From: Actinomycetes bacterium
GTDB lineage: Bacteria; Actinomycetota; Acidimicrobiia; Acidimicrobiales; Palsa-688
Assembly: GCA_021808785.1 (NCBI GenBank)
Contig: JAKBAX010000002.1
Coordinates: 1 to 63,097 of the forward strand
Direction of reading: 5' to 3'
DNA: 63,097 nucleotides
A program made the position numbers and the translations under genes. A model generated the notes under the pieces. The model was given only the letters and a program-made list of their open reading frames with translations. It was not told the origin of the DNA and did no database searches. Below are positions 35,185 to 43,930 of this stretch, in pieces (position 1 is the first letter of the stretch; each line of letters starts with the position of its first letter).

Positions 35185-36879
35185 TCAGAATCCCGGTCGG
35201 CCCAGGATGGCCCGCAGGGCGCCGTCGAGCCATTCGGGTAGCTCCGGCCCTCCGAATGTGATGCTGTTCGAGGCGCGGGGATGACTGCGGAGTCCCAACC
35301 AACCGGCTCCGACCACCAGCTCGGCGCCCGACATCGACGCCACACCGTCGCTGCGCAGCAGATGGGCGGCCAGCTCGGCGGCGGCCCGTCGATCGGCAGT
35401 ACCGATGGACTCGATGCTCACGGGGAAGGCGTCGACCAAGCCATCAGTAGCGGTGTGGGCCGCTCGGCACAACTGGGCCACGGCCTGGGCCCGGCTCCTA
35501 CCGCCGGCGGTGATCGCCTCTGTGAGAACGACGACACGCACCGGCCTGTTGATACTCCGGGCGTAATCAGCGGCAGCTCGAATCCAGGCTGCGTCGGCGA
35601 GAATCAAGTCCGCCAGGCCTGAGTGTTCGGCCAGGATCCGCTGCCACGCGTACAGGTCCGCGCCGGCGTGGGGCCGGTCCCCGCCCAGGGCCAGCACCAC
35701 GCTGGTTATCGGGTCGGTCTCGGACGTGCTCCGCATGAGGTGGTCGGACGCCGTATCGAACCAGCCGCGGGAACTTCCCGGCGCCGGGCGGGCACTCGTT
35801 TCGTTGATGCGGCTAACGGTCAACCCCCTCTCGGGCAGTAGCCCTCGAAAGAGGCCATCCCAGTGGTCGCGATCAGTTACGGCGAGGCAGTTGGTCGCAC
35901 CTGGCGCCGGCGAGGACTGCGGAGGCATCGTTGCGAACACTGCTGCGAAGCGCGGGATGCCCCCTCCCGTCGTCGCTTGGGCTTCCTCTGCGGGAACGAA
36001 GGCCGTTTCGACGGCGGAGCCGACCACGTGGGCGAGTGACCGACTCCCGGACGTCCGGCAGACCTCGATCAGCGCAGGGGGCGTCACCACGGCCAACTCC
36101 TCGCCGTTGGAGAAGATGACCTCGCCGCGGCACCAGGCGAACTGCTCGCCGGCCAGATATGTGCCGATCGGACCGAGATGATCGGGCGGCGGCATGGCGC
36201 CCAGAGCCACCCCGCCGGTGTCTGAGGGGGGTGAGGCCACCGTGCCCGGATCGCGGCTGATCCGGCCGGCGACCATCCTCGTGGCGGCGATGGGCGACAG
36301 AGCATTCACGGTCACGCCATCGGGAGCGGCCGGTCCGATCTGCCAGGTGAGCGCGGCTACGGCCCGCTTGGCACACGAATAGGCACCGGCGTCCGCGGCG
36401 CGCCACCCCGAACCGGAGGTAACTCCCACGATCCGTCCCCGCCCGGCGGCGGCCATCAGGGGTAAGGCAGCCTCGAGGACGGTCAGGTACCCGCCGAGAT
36501 GGACATCCAGTACGGCCGCCCAGTCGGATTCGCCACCCTTGGCAAAACCCGTGGGTCGGCTGATGCCAGCCACATTCACGACGGCGTCCAGTCGGCCGAA
36601 CTCCTCCACCAGGCTTTCGAAGAGATGGGTGACCGCCGGACGGTCGCTCACCGAAATCTCAGCCGCCCTCGCAGAACCCCCGGCGGCCACGATCCGCTCG
36701 GCCGTCGTGGGACCGGCACTGCGCCAGCGGGCCGAGCCGTCGAGCGAGACCCCGGGATCCAGGGTGACCACCACGGTCCCCGTCCGGGCCAGGTCCTCGG
36801 CGATCGCTGCGCCGATCCCGGCAGCCCCCCCGGTGACCACGGCCACCCTCTTCCCCGTCACACGGTCGGTCGACGACAT
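35185..36879 (-). CDS. Two-domain short-chain dehydrogenase/reductase
   Basis: This is a 564-residue protein, twice SDR length. The N-terminal 280 residues are a complete classical SDR: VVTGGAAGIGAAIA, NVAGISRP, GVTSGSG with Ser, and AYSCAK (Tyr-x3-Lys) near 165. The C-terminal 260 residues look like a second, degenerate Rossmann unit: PVRVVVLTEAITAGGRSRAQ and LVDAFPVSIESIG, without the glycine motif or catalytic Tyr. The second half may serve in dimer packing. It is placed between the monooxygenase and an amidohydrolase in the same direction. Confidence 0.82.
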   Translation of the reverse strand: MSSTDRVTGKRVAVVTGGAAGIGAAIAEDLARTGTVVVTLDPGVSLDGSARWRSAGPTTAERIVAAGGSARAAEISVSDRPAVTHLFESLVEEFGRLDAVVNVAGISRPTGFAKGGESDWAAVLDVHLGGYLTVLEAALPLMAAAGRGRIVGVTSGSGWRAADAGAYSCAKRAVAALTWQIGPAAPDGVTVNALSPIAATRMVAGRISRDPGTVASPPSDTGGVALGAMPPPDHLGPIGTYLAGEQFAWCRGEVIFSNGEELAVVTPPALIEVCRTSGSRSLAHVVGSAVETAFVPAEEAQATTGGGIPRFAAVFATMPPQSSPAPGATNCLAVTDRDHWDGLFRGLLPERGLTVSRINETSARPAPGSSRGWFDTASDHLMRSTSETDPITSVVLALGGDRPHAGADLYAWQRILAEHSGLADLILADAAWIRAAADYARSINRPVRVVVLTEAITAGGRSRAQAVAQLCRAAHTATDGLVDAFPVSIESIGTADRRAAAELAAHLLRSDGVASMSGAELVVGAGWLGLRSHPRASNSITFGGPELPEWLDGALRAILGRPGF

Positions 36880-36966
36880 GACCCCGCTTCTCCCTTTCTG
36901 GTCAGGCCTCGTTCAGCGGTCGCCCGGCAGCCAGCCGGTACGATCGGTTACAAGGGCGGGTCGGGC

Positions 36967-38811
36967 TCAGCTGATCTCGAGCCCTTCGAAGTCTCCGGCC
37001 CGGCGCCAGGTCTCGAGCATGTGAAGCCAACCGAAGAGATCACCACGGCCTCCACCCCACGCGCCGGATTTGGGGTTCATGGCCTTGGGATTGCCCTCAT
37101 TGTTCAGGCGCGACGGGGTGCACGCCTCCATCACCGCGCTCACGTCGCGAAAGCTCCCGACGATGCCGTCCACGTACGCGGCCTCGGCCTCTGGGCGGAC
37201 ATCTACGATCCGGATATCCCGCTGGTCGAGGAGTCGGATGGTCTCGGCGATGTGCTCCGCTCCCTCCACATTCAAGAAGGTGGCGTTGACCGTAACGACG
37301 CTCTGCTGACCGGGAGCCGGCATCATGAACATGTTAGGGAAGCCGCTCGTCATCATCCCGTGGAAAGTGGCCGGCCCGTCCGCCCACTTGTCGGCCAGCC
37401 GGACGCCCCTACGCCCGACGATGTCGTGGCCGGCACGGCGCGGGAACGGTGTGACTTCGGGCTCGAAACCGGTCGCATACACGATGCAGTCCAGGCTGAA
37501 CGCCCGGCCGTTGCAGACCAGGCCCTCCTCGGTCACCCGCTCGATGCCGGCCGGGCAATCCACGAGTGTCAGGTTGGCCCGGTTGAACGCCGGCAGGTAC
37601 TCGTCGTGGAAACACGGGCGCTTGCAGAGGTAGCGGTAGTAGGGCTTGAGGATCTCCGCCACTTCGGGATCCTCGACGATCTGGTCGATGCGCCTGCGGT
37701 GCTGTTCCATGATCTCGAAGTCCTGTTCCTCGGCGCGCAGCATGAACTCCTCCGGCGACAGGCCAGGCTCGAAGCGGGGACTCCATACCTTGGCCTCGTG
37801 GTGGGTCCATCCGTCGTCGACCAGGTCGGGCACGCTCTGACCGTCCAGCACGGAGTGGAAGTTCCCCATCCGCTCCCGTTGCCAGCCGGGACCCAACGGT
37901 TGGGCGAAGTCGGGCGGGGTGGGCCGGTTGTTACGTTCCCCTATCGCCGAGGGCGTGCGCTGGAAGACGAAGAGGTGCCGAGACGAGAGGGCGAGGGGTC
38001 CGACACACTGGATGGCGCTGGCGCCCGTACCGATGATGCCCACTGCCTTGTCAGCCAGGTTGGTCATCGGCGAGTGCATGTCACCACCGGTGTACTCATA
38101 GTCCCAGCGTGATGTGTGGAACGATCTCCCTTTGAACAACTCCATCCCCGGTATGTCGGGAAGCTTCAGCAGATTGAGGATGCCGACGGCCATCACCACG
38201 TACCGAGCCCGGATCTCGTCCCCTCGATCGGTGTGCAGGACCCAACGGGCGTCCGACTCGTCCCATTCCGATCGTTCCACGACGGTGTGGAACAGGGCGT
38301 CACGGACCAGGTCGAACTTCTCGGCGATCCGCTCCAGGTGGGAGCGGATCTCGTCGCCGAACGCGTACTTACGCGAGGGTATGTAGTCCAGGTCCTCGAG
38401 CAGGGGCATGTAGATGTAGGACTCGACGTCGCACATCACTCCGGGATATCGGTTCCAGTACCAGGTACCTCCGATACCACCGGCGGAATCAATGAGTCGT
38501 ATCTTCGCTATGCCGGCCCGGCGCAGCTCCGCTCCGGAGACGATGCCGCCGATGCCGGCCCCGATCACCACGACATCCACATCATCGCGGATCCTGTCCC
38601 TGTGCTGAAACGGTGTGAAGGGATCATCCTGATACCGGGCGAAGACACCGTCGCCGGTGAGATCCCGAATGGCCGCTCGCCCCTCAACCAAGCGCTTGTC
38701 CCGCTCGGCCAGGTACTTGGCGTGTACCGCGTCCGGGTCGAAGGGCGCGCCTCCGCCACCCGGGTCGCCGCCCTGGCTCGATATCTCGTCGCCTGGCCCT
38801 TCCTCATTCAC
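36967..38811 (-). CDS. Flavin-containing Baeyer-Villiger-type monooxygenase
   Basis: This is a 614-residue two-dinucleotide flavoprotein. FAD motif VVVIGAGIGGIVSGAELRRAG near 77, the BVMO fingerprint FKGRSFHTSRWDYEY near 224 (F-x-G-x3-H-x3-W-D), NADPH motif VGIIGTGASAIQ near 255 and VYATGFE near 443. It would insert oxygen next to a ketone to give an ester or lactone. The GTG at 38811 overlaps the TGA of the upstream amidohydrolase (GTGA). The pairing of an ester- or lactone-forming oxygenase with hydrolases suggests ring opening in sequence. Confidence 0.88.
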   Translation of the reverse strand: MNEEGPGDEISSQGGDPGGGGAPFDPDAVHAKYLAERDKRLVEGRAAIRDLTGDGVFARYQDDPFTPFQHRDRIRDDVDVVVIGAGIGGIVSGAELRRAGIAKIRLIDSAGGIGGTWYWNRYPGVMCDVESYIYMPLLEDLDYIPSRKYAFGDEIRSHLERIAEKFDLVRDALFHTVVERSEWDESDARWVLHTDRGDEIRARYVVMAVGILNLLKLPDIPGMELFKGRSFHTSRWDYEYTGGDMHSPMTNLADKAVGIIGTGASAIQCVGPLALSSRHLFVFQRTPSAIGERNNRPTPPDFAQPLGPGWQRERMGNFHSVLDGQSVPDLVDDGWTHHEAKVWSPRFEPGLSPEEFMLRAEEQDFEIMEQHRRRIDQIVEDPEVAEILKPYYRYLCKRPCFHDEYLPAFNRANLTLVDCPAGIERVTEEGLVCNGRAFSLDCIVYATGFEPEVTPFPRRAGHDIVGRRGVRLADKWADGPATFHGMMTSGFPNMFMMPAPGQQSVVTVNATFLNVEGAEHIAETIRLLDQRDIRIVDVRPEAEAAYVDGIVGSFRDVSAVMEACTPSRLNNEGNPKAMNPKSGAWGGGRGDLFGWLHMLETWRRAGDFEGLEIS

Positions 38812-40289
38812 TTTGCGGTCGCCACCTTGATCGAGGTTCCGTCGAAGAACGCCGGGTTGGCGTCGGTCAGCATCCGGGCCACGTTGCCGAAGACGAAGTC
38901 CCCGAAGGCCTCCCGGCCGACGTGCCCATCTTCCACCAGCTCCCAGGCCTCGGGCAGCACGTTTCTCTGGTCGGGGACATCCCAGTGGCCGATGTCCGAA
39001 CCAAAGAAGGCGTTCAGCCGGATTCCGAGCGGGAGCATCCCGGGCGTGAACGCCAGCGCGTTCAATGGGTCGTCGGCCTCGCAACCGAAGAAGAGCTGTT
39101 CGGTGAAGATGCGGGCTACATCCGCCGCTCCGTCGATACCGGACGTGACGAACTCGTCGACGGTCGCACGATCCACTGCGGCGCTCGGATTGGAACGGAC
39201 TGACCCACGAATCACGTCATGGCGGTTGGCCAACGGACCCGACGCATGGGCCGCGATGAGCCGGTCAGCCAGGGCCACGTCTATGGCCGCTGGATCATTG
39301 GCCCGAATGGCCTGGCCGTTACGTTTCTGCCAGTGCCCGATCAGGTCGGCGTAGAGCTGGGCAGCCCAGGTTACGCCGCCCTCCAGAAAGGCGAACCTGA
39401 GGTCCGGGAAGCGGGTGGTGACGCCGCCCATTATCAGTGACCGGCAGATGGCTTCCTGCGCGGCGGCGAAGTTCCCCAGGTGGTTGTAGACGTAGTTCGA
39501 GCGCGACGTTCTGGAGCCCCAGCCGAAACCGATCCCGTGGAACGCGGGGACGATCCGGAGCTCCTGACACCGGGCCCACAACGGGTCGTAGTCGAAGTCC
39601 GAGTCATGGCCCAGCGTATCGATCCACCCGGTCGCGCCATCGGAACGAGCCGGCCGGGGAACGACACCCGTCATGACCACGGCCTTCAGCCCGAGTGCCC
39701 CGACGGCGTGATCGAGCTCGGCGATCGCTTCGTCGGGCGTGAACATCGGTATGACGGCGGTCGGAGTCATCCGGTCCCCGTAGGAACCGAATATCTCGGC
39801 GTAGTAGGTGTTGATTGCCCTGGTCCCGGCCTGACGCACCTCTGCGTTCGCACAAGACATCAAGGCCAGGCCCACCCCGGGGTACAAGAGGGCGAAATCC
39901 AGGCCGAACTGGTCGAGCCGCTCGTACATAAGGGCCGGCAGGGCCGTGGTCAGTCGATCCACCGTAGGGCCGGGTGACCCCCAGAACGGCTGGCGGACCG
40001 GCGTGAAACCCGAGCCCTCGCCGAACATCGTGCCGAGGTAGCTGGTGAACGCCTGCGCCACCCCGGGGTCGGCGACCTCACCGACCATCTCGATGACGAG
40101 CGGAAGAATCTCCACCAGATGGCCGTCACCATCGATGACGGGGTGTCCGATCTCTTCCCGGATCGCTCGGACCTTCGCCGACGGGCTGAAGTCATTCGGC
40201 GATGGTGTCGCCGAGTGAGTGCCCGTCACAACGGTTCCGGCCGGGTCCGGCCGCCTCGCAGCACCACCATCGGTGTCCTTTCCGGACAT
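38808..40289 (-). CDS. Amidohydrolase family 2 protein
   Basis: This is a 493-residue TIM-barrel hydrolase. HPVIDGDGHLVEILPLVIEMV carries the D-x-D-x-H variant metal motif; LLYPGVGLALMSC, VPAFHGIGFGWGSRTSRSNYV (His near 260), LRFAFLEGGVTWAAQLYADLIGHW and FFGSDIGHWDVPD (Asp near 435) complete the site. It is about 85 residues longer than its paralogue at 32864. It is the first gene of a run continuing into the monooxygenase, SDR and amidohydrolase. It is divergent from the TetR gene at 40401. Confidence 0.85.
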   Translation of the reverse strand: MSGKDTDGGAARRPDPAGTVVTGTHSATPSPNDFSPSAKVRAIREEIGHPVIDGDGHLVEILPLVIEMVGEVADPGVAQAFTSYLGTMFGEGSGFTPVRQPFWGSPGPTVDRLTTALPALMYERLDQFGLDFALLYPGVGLALMSCANAEVRQAGTRAINTYYAEIFGSYGDRMTPTAVIPMFTPDEAIAELDHAVGALGLKAVVMTGVVPRPARSDGATGWIDTLGHDSDFDYDPLWARCQELRIVPAFHGIGFGWGSRTSRSNYVYNHLGNFAAAQEAICRSLIMGGVTTRFPDLRFAFLEGGVTWAAQLYADLIGHWQKRNGQAIRANDPAAIDVALADRLIAAHASGPLANRHDVIRGSVRSNPSAAVDRATVDEFVTSGIDGAADVARIFTEQLFFGCEADDPLNALAFTPGMLPLGIRLNAFFGSDIGHWDVPDQRNVLPEAWELVEDGHVGREAFGDFVFGNVARMLTDANPAFFDGTSIKVATAK

Positions 40290-40317
40290 GTAGGTCTCAT
40301 CCCCCCGTGGGATGCAC

Positions 40318-40346
40318 TGAACATATTAGACGATTTGTTGTACAGT
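40318..40346 (+). promoter_or_regulatory. Promoter of the TetR gene at 40401
   Basis: TGAACA (40318-40323) and TACAGT (40341-40346) are 17 bases apart, followed by TCG. The layout repeats that before the amidohydrolase at 34084 (minus strand) and the D-aminoacylase at 41170. TACAGTTCG (40341-40349) recurs before the sulfatase operon. Confidence 0.55.
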
Positions 40347-40400
40347 TCGTGCGCCGGGTCGATCTTCCCCCGAGAGCGCGTCGAGGGCGCCGGAGACCTA

Positions 40401-41060
40401 ATGTCTCCGGGCGTGGTCGCCGAGTCCAACATCCAGAGCCCGGGCACCGATACCCGTGATCGGATTCTCGAAGGCGCCCTGCACGCCATCGGCACCAATG
40501 GGGTCCGGTCGCTGAGCATGCGGAAGATCGCCGAGGCTGCCGGCGTCTCCCGTGGCACCGTCTACCACTACTTCCACAATACGAATGAGGTACTGCGGGC
40601 GGTTTCCACCTACGACCAGCGCCGGTTCGACGAGGGCGCGGCGCGCGCCCTCGCCAACGCCGGAACTCCCGACAAGCAACTGTTCGCCTTCCTCGACTAC
40701 TGCTACCGGTACCTGACCCTCCATCCGACACGGTGGATGGTCGAGCACGAGCCACGCTTCCTCCTGCGGTACCTGGAGGAGCAGATCCCCCACATGAGCG
40801 CCCGCTTGGAAAAGTCGTTGAGGTCCGCTCTGGCGGAGGCCCCGGCGGTCCGGAAGGGCCGGCTCACCTCGGCCGAGCTGGCTGACCTGGCGGTGCGGAT
40901 GCTCATATCGGCCTACTTGCTCCCGGCGGCCGACCCCACAACGCCTCTCAAAGCCATCGTCGAACTGGTGATGGATCCCCCCGACGCCGGGCCGAGCCAT
41001 CCCGACAAAGCCCCCCGCCGGCGGCCCGTCAAATCGACTCGCGCCCGCCGGGGGACGTGA
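40401..41060 (+). CDS. TetR-family transcriptional regulator
   Basis: This 219-residue regulator has HTH DRILEGALHAIGTNGVRSLSMRKIAEAAGVSRGTVYHYFHNTNEVLRAVS (residues about 20-68) and a helical effector domain, ending in a basic tail (RRRPVKSTRARRGT). GGAGA lies 5 bases before the ATG at 40401. It sits between the two catabolic groups that share promoter sequences with its own, so it is the best candidate for the local regulator. The ligand is unknown. Confidence 0.85.
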   Translation: MSPGVVAESNIQSPGTDTRDRILEGALHAIGTNGVRSLSMRKIAEAAGVSRGTVYHYFHNTNEVLRAVSTYDQRRFDEGAARALANAGTPDKQLFAFLDYCYRYLTLHPTRWMVEHEPRFLLRYLEEQIPHMSARLEKSLRSALAEAPAVRKGRLTSAELADLAVRMLISAYLLPAADPTTPLKAIVELVMDPPDAGPSHPDKAPRRRPVKSTRARRGT

Positions 41061-41135
41061 GCCAGGCCCGATCCCGGTTGGTCCCGAGCGGGGGCCGCAG
41101 CACCCATCCCAACCCCTCGGGCGCAGGGAGGCGGG

Positions 41136-41163
41136 TGAACACTTCTGCTGAATAGTGTACAGT
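41136..41163 (+). promoter_or_regulatory. Leaderless promoter of the second D-aminoacylase
   Basis: TGAACA (41136-41141) and TACAGT (41158-41163) are 16 bases apart. Seven bases after the -10 is the GTG at 41170, so the transcript would start on the codon. The elements repeat those at 34217-34245 and 40318-40346. Confidence 0.6.
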
Positions 41164-41169
41164 CCGGTC

Positions 41170-42888
41170 GTGGATACCCCGACGGCAGGCTCAGAGTTCG
41201 TGGTCCGTGGCGGGACCCTCGTCGATGGCACCGGCGGGCCCCGCCGGCGCGCCGACGTAGCTGTACGCAACGGCCGCATCGTGGGTATCGGGACCCGGCT
41301 GCGCGCCGGTGGCCGGGAGATCGACGCGTCAGGGAGGGTGGTCGCGCCCGGCTTCGTCGACGTCCACACCCACTATGACGCGCAGGTCTTCTGGGATCCG
41401 GATCTGACCCCGTCATCCCACCACGGTGTGACGACAGTGGTCGCCGGGAACTGCGGTTTCTCCATCGCCCCGGCCCGACCAGAGGGCGTCGAGCTCCTGG
41501 CTCGAACCCTCCAGCACGTGGAGGACATGAACTTCGACACGCTGGTGTCCGGAGTCCCATGGGCGGAGTTCCGCACGTTCTCCCAGTACCTCGACGCGGT
41601 CGAGCGTCGGGGAGTCGGACTCAACTACGCCTGCTACGTCGGCCACACGGCAGTTCGCCTGTACGTCATGGGTGATGAGGCGTACGTGCGGCCGGCCACC
41701 CCCACGGAGATCGACCGGATGCAGGCTGAAGTGCGGGACGCCATGATCAGCGGGGCGATCGGCTTTGCGTCGAGCACGGCCAGCACCCACAACGGGGACG
41801 GTGGCCGGCCGGTGCCGTCGCGGGTCTCGGATCTGCACGAACTGGAGCACCTCCTGGCGCCCCTCGGGGAGTTGGGCCGAGGCGTGGTCTCTTTGCTCCC
41901 GGGCACCCAGATTCCCCACAATGACATGTTCCGGATCCAACGGTCGCTGGGTCGGCCGGTGACCTGGACCGCCCTGGTGTCCAGCAAGGGGAGCACTGCG
42001 CACCTCGAGGTCACGGCGGCCCATGAGAGGGCCCAGGCGGTCGGCATCGACGTCCGGCCGCAGGTCTCGTGTCGACCAATCGTGTTCCAGGTCACCATGG
42101 CCGAGCCGTTCGTGTTCAATACGGTTCCGTCATTCTCCCGCCTCATGGGAACGACCCTGGATGAGCGACGCGCCAGCTACCGCGATCCCGAATGGCGCGA
42201 CGAGGCCTGGGCCGACATGAACCGAGGAGCCCGGAGCTTCGTGGACTGGGACACCCTCCGTGTCGCCGAGTCGGATGCTCACCCCGAGCTGATCGGCCGA
42301 CGGGTCCTCGACATCGCTCGGGAGCGTGCCGTGCGACCCTTGGACGTCGTGCTCGACCTCTCCCTGGAGGAGCGACTGGCAACCCGGTTCTGGTCGGAGG
42401 TGGCCAACAATGATCCGGAGGTGGTCGGCTGGCTGCTCCGCCGCGACCACGTGTTGCTCGGACTGGCGGACTCGGGCGCCCACGTATCGCAGCTCTGCGA
42501 CGCCTGCTTCGCAACCGACTTTCTGGGTTCCTGGATCCGCGACAAGGAGCTGCTGCCCCTTGAGCGGGCGGTGCAGATGCTGACCGGCGATCCGGCGGCC
42601 TTTTTCGAGCTGACCGATCGTGGCACTATCGAGCTGGGGAAGGCCGCCGACCTGGTCGTCTTCGATCCCGACTCGGTCGCTCCCGGGCCACTCCGGCGGG
42701 TTAGGGACTTCCCGGCCAATGGCGAGCGACTCACGGCCGACGCCCCGCTTGGCGTCGACCACGTCTTCGTCAACGGCTGCGCCATCCGCCAGGACGGGCG
42801 CCCGGTCTCCGACCGCGCCACCCGGCCCGGGACCGTCCTACGAGGCTCCGAAGCGCCGGCCATCTCAGGGCGCGGCGTCGACGCCTAG
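41170..42888 (+). CDS. N-acyl-D-amino-acid deacylase (D-aminoacylase) family
   Basis: This is a 572-residue paralogue of the protein at 31161. FVVRGGTLVDGTGGPRRRADVAV starts the fold; PGFVDVHTHYDAQVFWDPDLTPSS is the metal motif; GNCGFSIAPARPE, AIGFASSTASTHNGDGGRPVPSR, LGLADSGAHVSQLCDACF (catalytic Asp) and GKAADLVVFDPDSVAPGPL follow. The start GTG at 41170 is preferred because the frame's earlier GTG (41155) overlaps the -10. It is transcribed alone and converges with the ABC transporter operon. Confidence 0.87.
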   Translation: MDTPTAGSEFVVRGGTLVDGTGGPRRRADVAVRNGRIVGIGTRLRAGGREIDASGRVVAPGFVDVHTHYDAQVFWDPDLTPSSHHGVTTVVAGNCGFSIAPARPEGVELLARTLQHVEDMNFDTLVSGVPWAEFRTFSQYLDAVERRGVGLNYACYVGHTAVRLYVMGDEAYVRPATPTEIDRMQAEVRDAMISGAIGFASSTASTHNGDGGRPVPSRVSDLHELEHLLAPLGELGRGVVSLLPGTQIPHNDMFRIQRSLGRPVTWTALVSSKGSTAHLEVTAAHERAQAVGIDVRPQVSCRPIVFQVTMAEPFVFNTVPSFSRLMGTTLDERRASYRDPEWRDEAWADMNRGARSFVDWDTLRVAESDAHPELIGRRVLDIARERAVRPLDVVLDLSLEERLATRFWSEVANNDPEVVGWLLRRDHVLLGLADSGAHVSQLCDACFATDFLGSWIRDKELLPLERAVQMLTGDPAAFFELTDRGTIELGKAADLVVFDPDSVAPGPLRRVRDFPANGERLTADAPLGVDHVFVNGCAIRQDGRPVSDRATRPGTVLRGSEAPAISGRGVDA

Positions 42889-42958
42889 TGCCTGTTGACC
42901 AGGGACCGGCCGGCCAGGGGCCGGGTGGCCGGATCGTGGTGGCCATCCGCGGCGAGGG

Positions 42959-43930
42959 TCAAAGGTGGTGACATCTCACTGTGGCCCCACCTACGGGAAC
43001 CGGAGGCGGCTCCTGTTCGGCACAAATCGCGGTGACGAGAGGACACCGGGTGCGGAACCGGCACCCCGTAGGAGGTTCGACCGGCGACGGTATGTCGCCT
43101 TGGAGAACGATTCGCCGTCGCCGGGATGCCGGATCGAGTGAAGGCGAAGCCGATAGGAGCGCCTGCGTATAGGGGTGGCCGGGATCCCGGTAGATCTGTT
43201 CGACCGGGCCCTCCTCGACGATCCGTCCGAGGTACATGACCGCGGTCCTGTGGCTCAAGGTGCGCACCAGATTCAGGTCATGGGAGATGAACAGGTAGGC
43301 GATCCCGAGTCTCTCCTGCAACTCGTGCAGCAGGTCGACGATCTGGACCTGAGTGGCGATATCGAGCGAGCTCAGCGGCTCGTCGAGGGCCAGCAACTCC
43401 GGTTCGGTGGCCAGTGCCCTAGCAATGGCGGCCCGTTGCAGCTGGCCGCCGGACATCTCCCTCGGACGTCTATGGGCGAAGGCCGATGGCAGCCGGACCT
43501 GGTCCAGCAGCTCGGTTGCCCGCTGGGCGCGACCGCTCCGGGACAGCTCGCGGTGGACGGAGATGGCCTCGCCGATCGAGGACTCGATGGTGGCCAAAGG
43601 ATCAAACGACGAGTAGGGATCCTGGAACACCAGCTGCATGTGTCGGCGCAGCTGGCGCAACGCCGATCCCTTGGTCTCGGTTATGTCCTGGCTGGCCAGA
43701 AGCACCTGACCACGGTCCGGCCGCAGCAACCGGAGCAGGACCCGGGCGAGAGTGGACTTCCCCGAGCCACTCTCACCGACCAGGCCCAGGGTTCGTCCTT
43801 CGGTCAGCACCAGGTCGATGTCGTCGAGGGCATGGACCGTCCCTCGGCGCCCCCCGGGTATACGGACCTTGAAATGGCAGGACACCCCCCGCAGCTCGGC
43901 GACCGGCCGGTCCGGAGCGTCATGGTTCAT
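42959..43930 (-). CDS. Oligopeptide-type ABC transporter ATP-binding protein (OppF/DppF-like)
   Basis: This is a 323-residue ATPase. Walker A GLVGESGSGKSTLARVLL near 60, Q-loop VFQDPYSSFDP, signature MSGGQLQRAAIARALA near 165, Walker B LLALDEPLSSLD, switch His FISHDLN. The C-terminal cysteine-bearing tail (GCRFRTRCPLVTAICAEQEPP) is typical of the OppF/DppF group. The ATG at 43930 lies 11 bases inside the upstream fused gene. It is the last gene of a five-gene operon that starts with a sulfatase. Confidence 0.92.
   Translation of the reverse strand: MNHDAPDRPVAELRGVSCHFKVRIPGGRRGTVHALDDIDLVLTEGRTLGLVGESGSGKSTLARVLLRLLRPDRGQVLLASQDITETKGSALRQLRRHMQLVFQDPYSSFDPLATIESSIGEAISVHRELSRSGRAQRATELLDQVRLPSAFAHRRPREMSGGQLQRAAIARALATEPELLALDEPLSSLDIATQVQIVDLLHELQERLGIAYLFISHDLNLVRTLSHRTAVMYLGRIVEEGPVEQIYRDPGHPYTQALLSASPSLDPASRRRRIVLQGDIPSPVEPPTGCRFRTRCPLVTAICAEQEPPPVPVGGATVRCHHL

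Noticed and set aside
36499-38112. 537-codon plus-strand frame opposite the SDR and monooxygenase
   Set aside because: Antisense shadow; it spans two real genes and their spacer and has no recognised motif.
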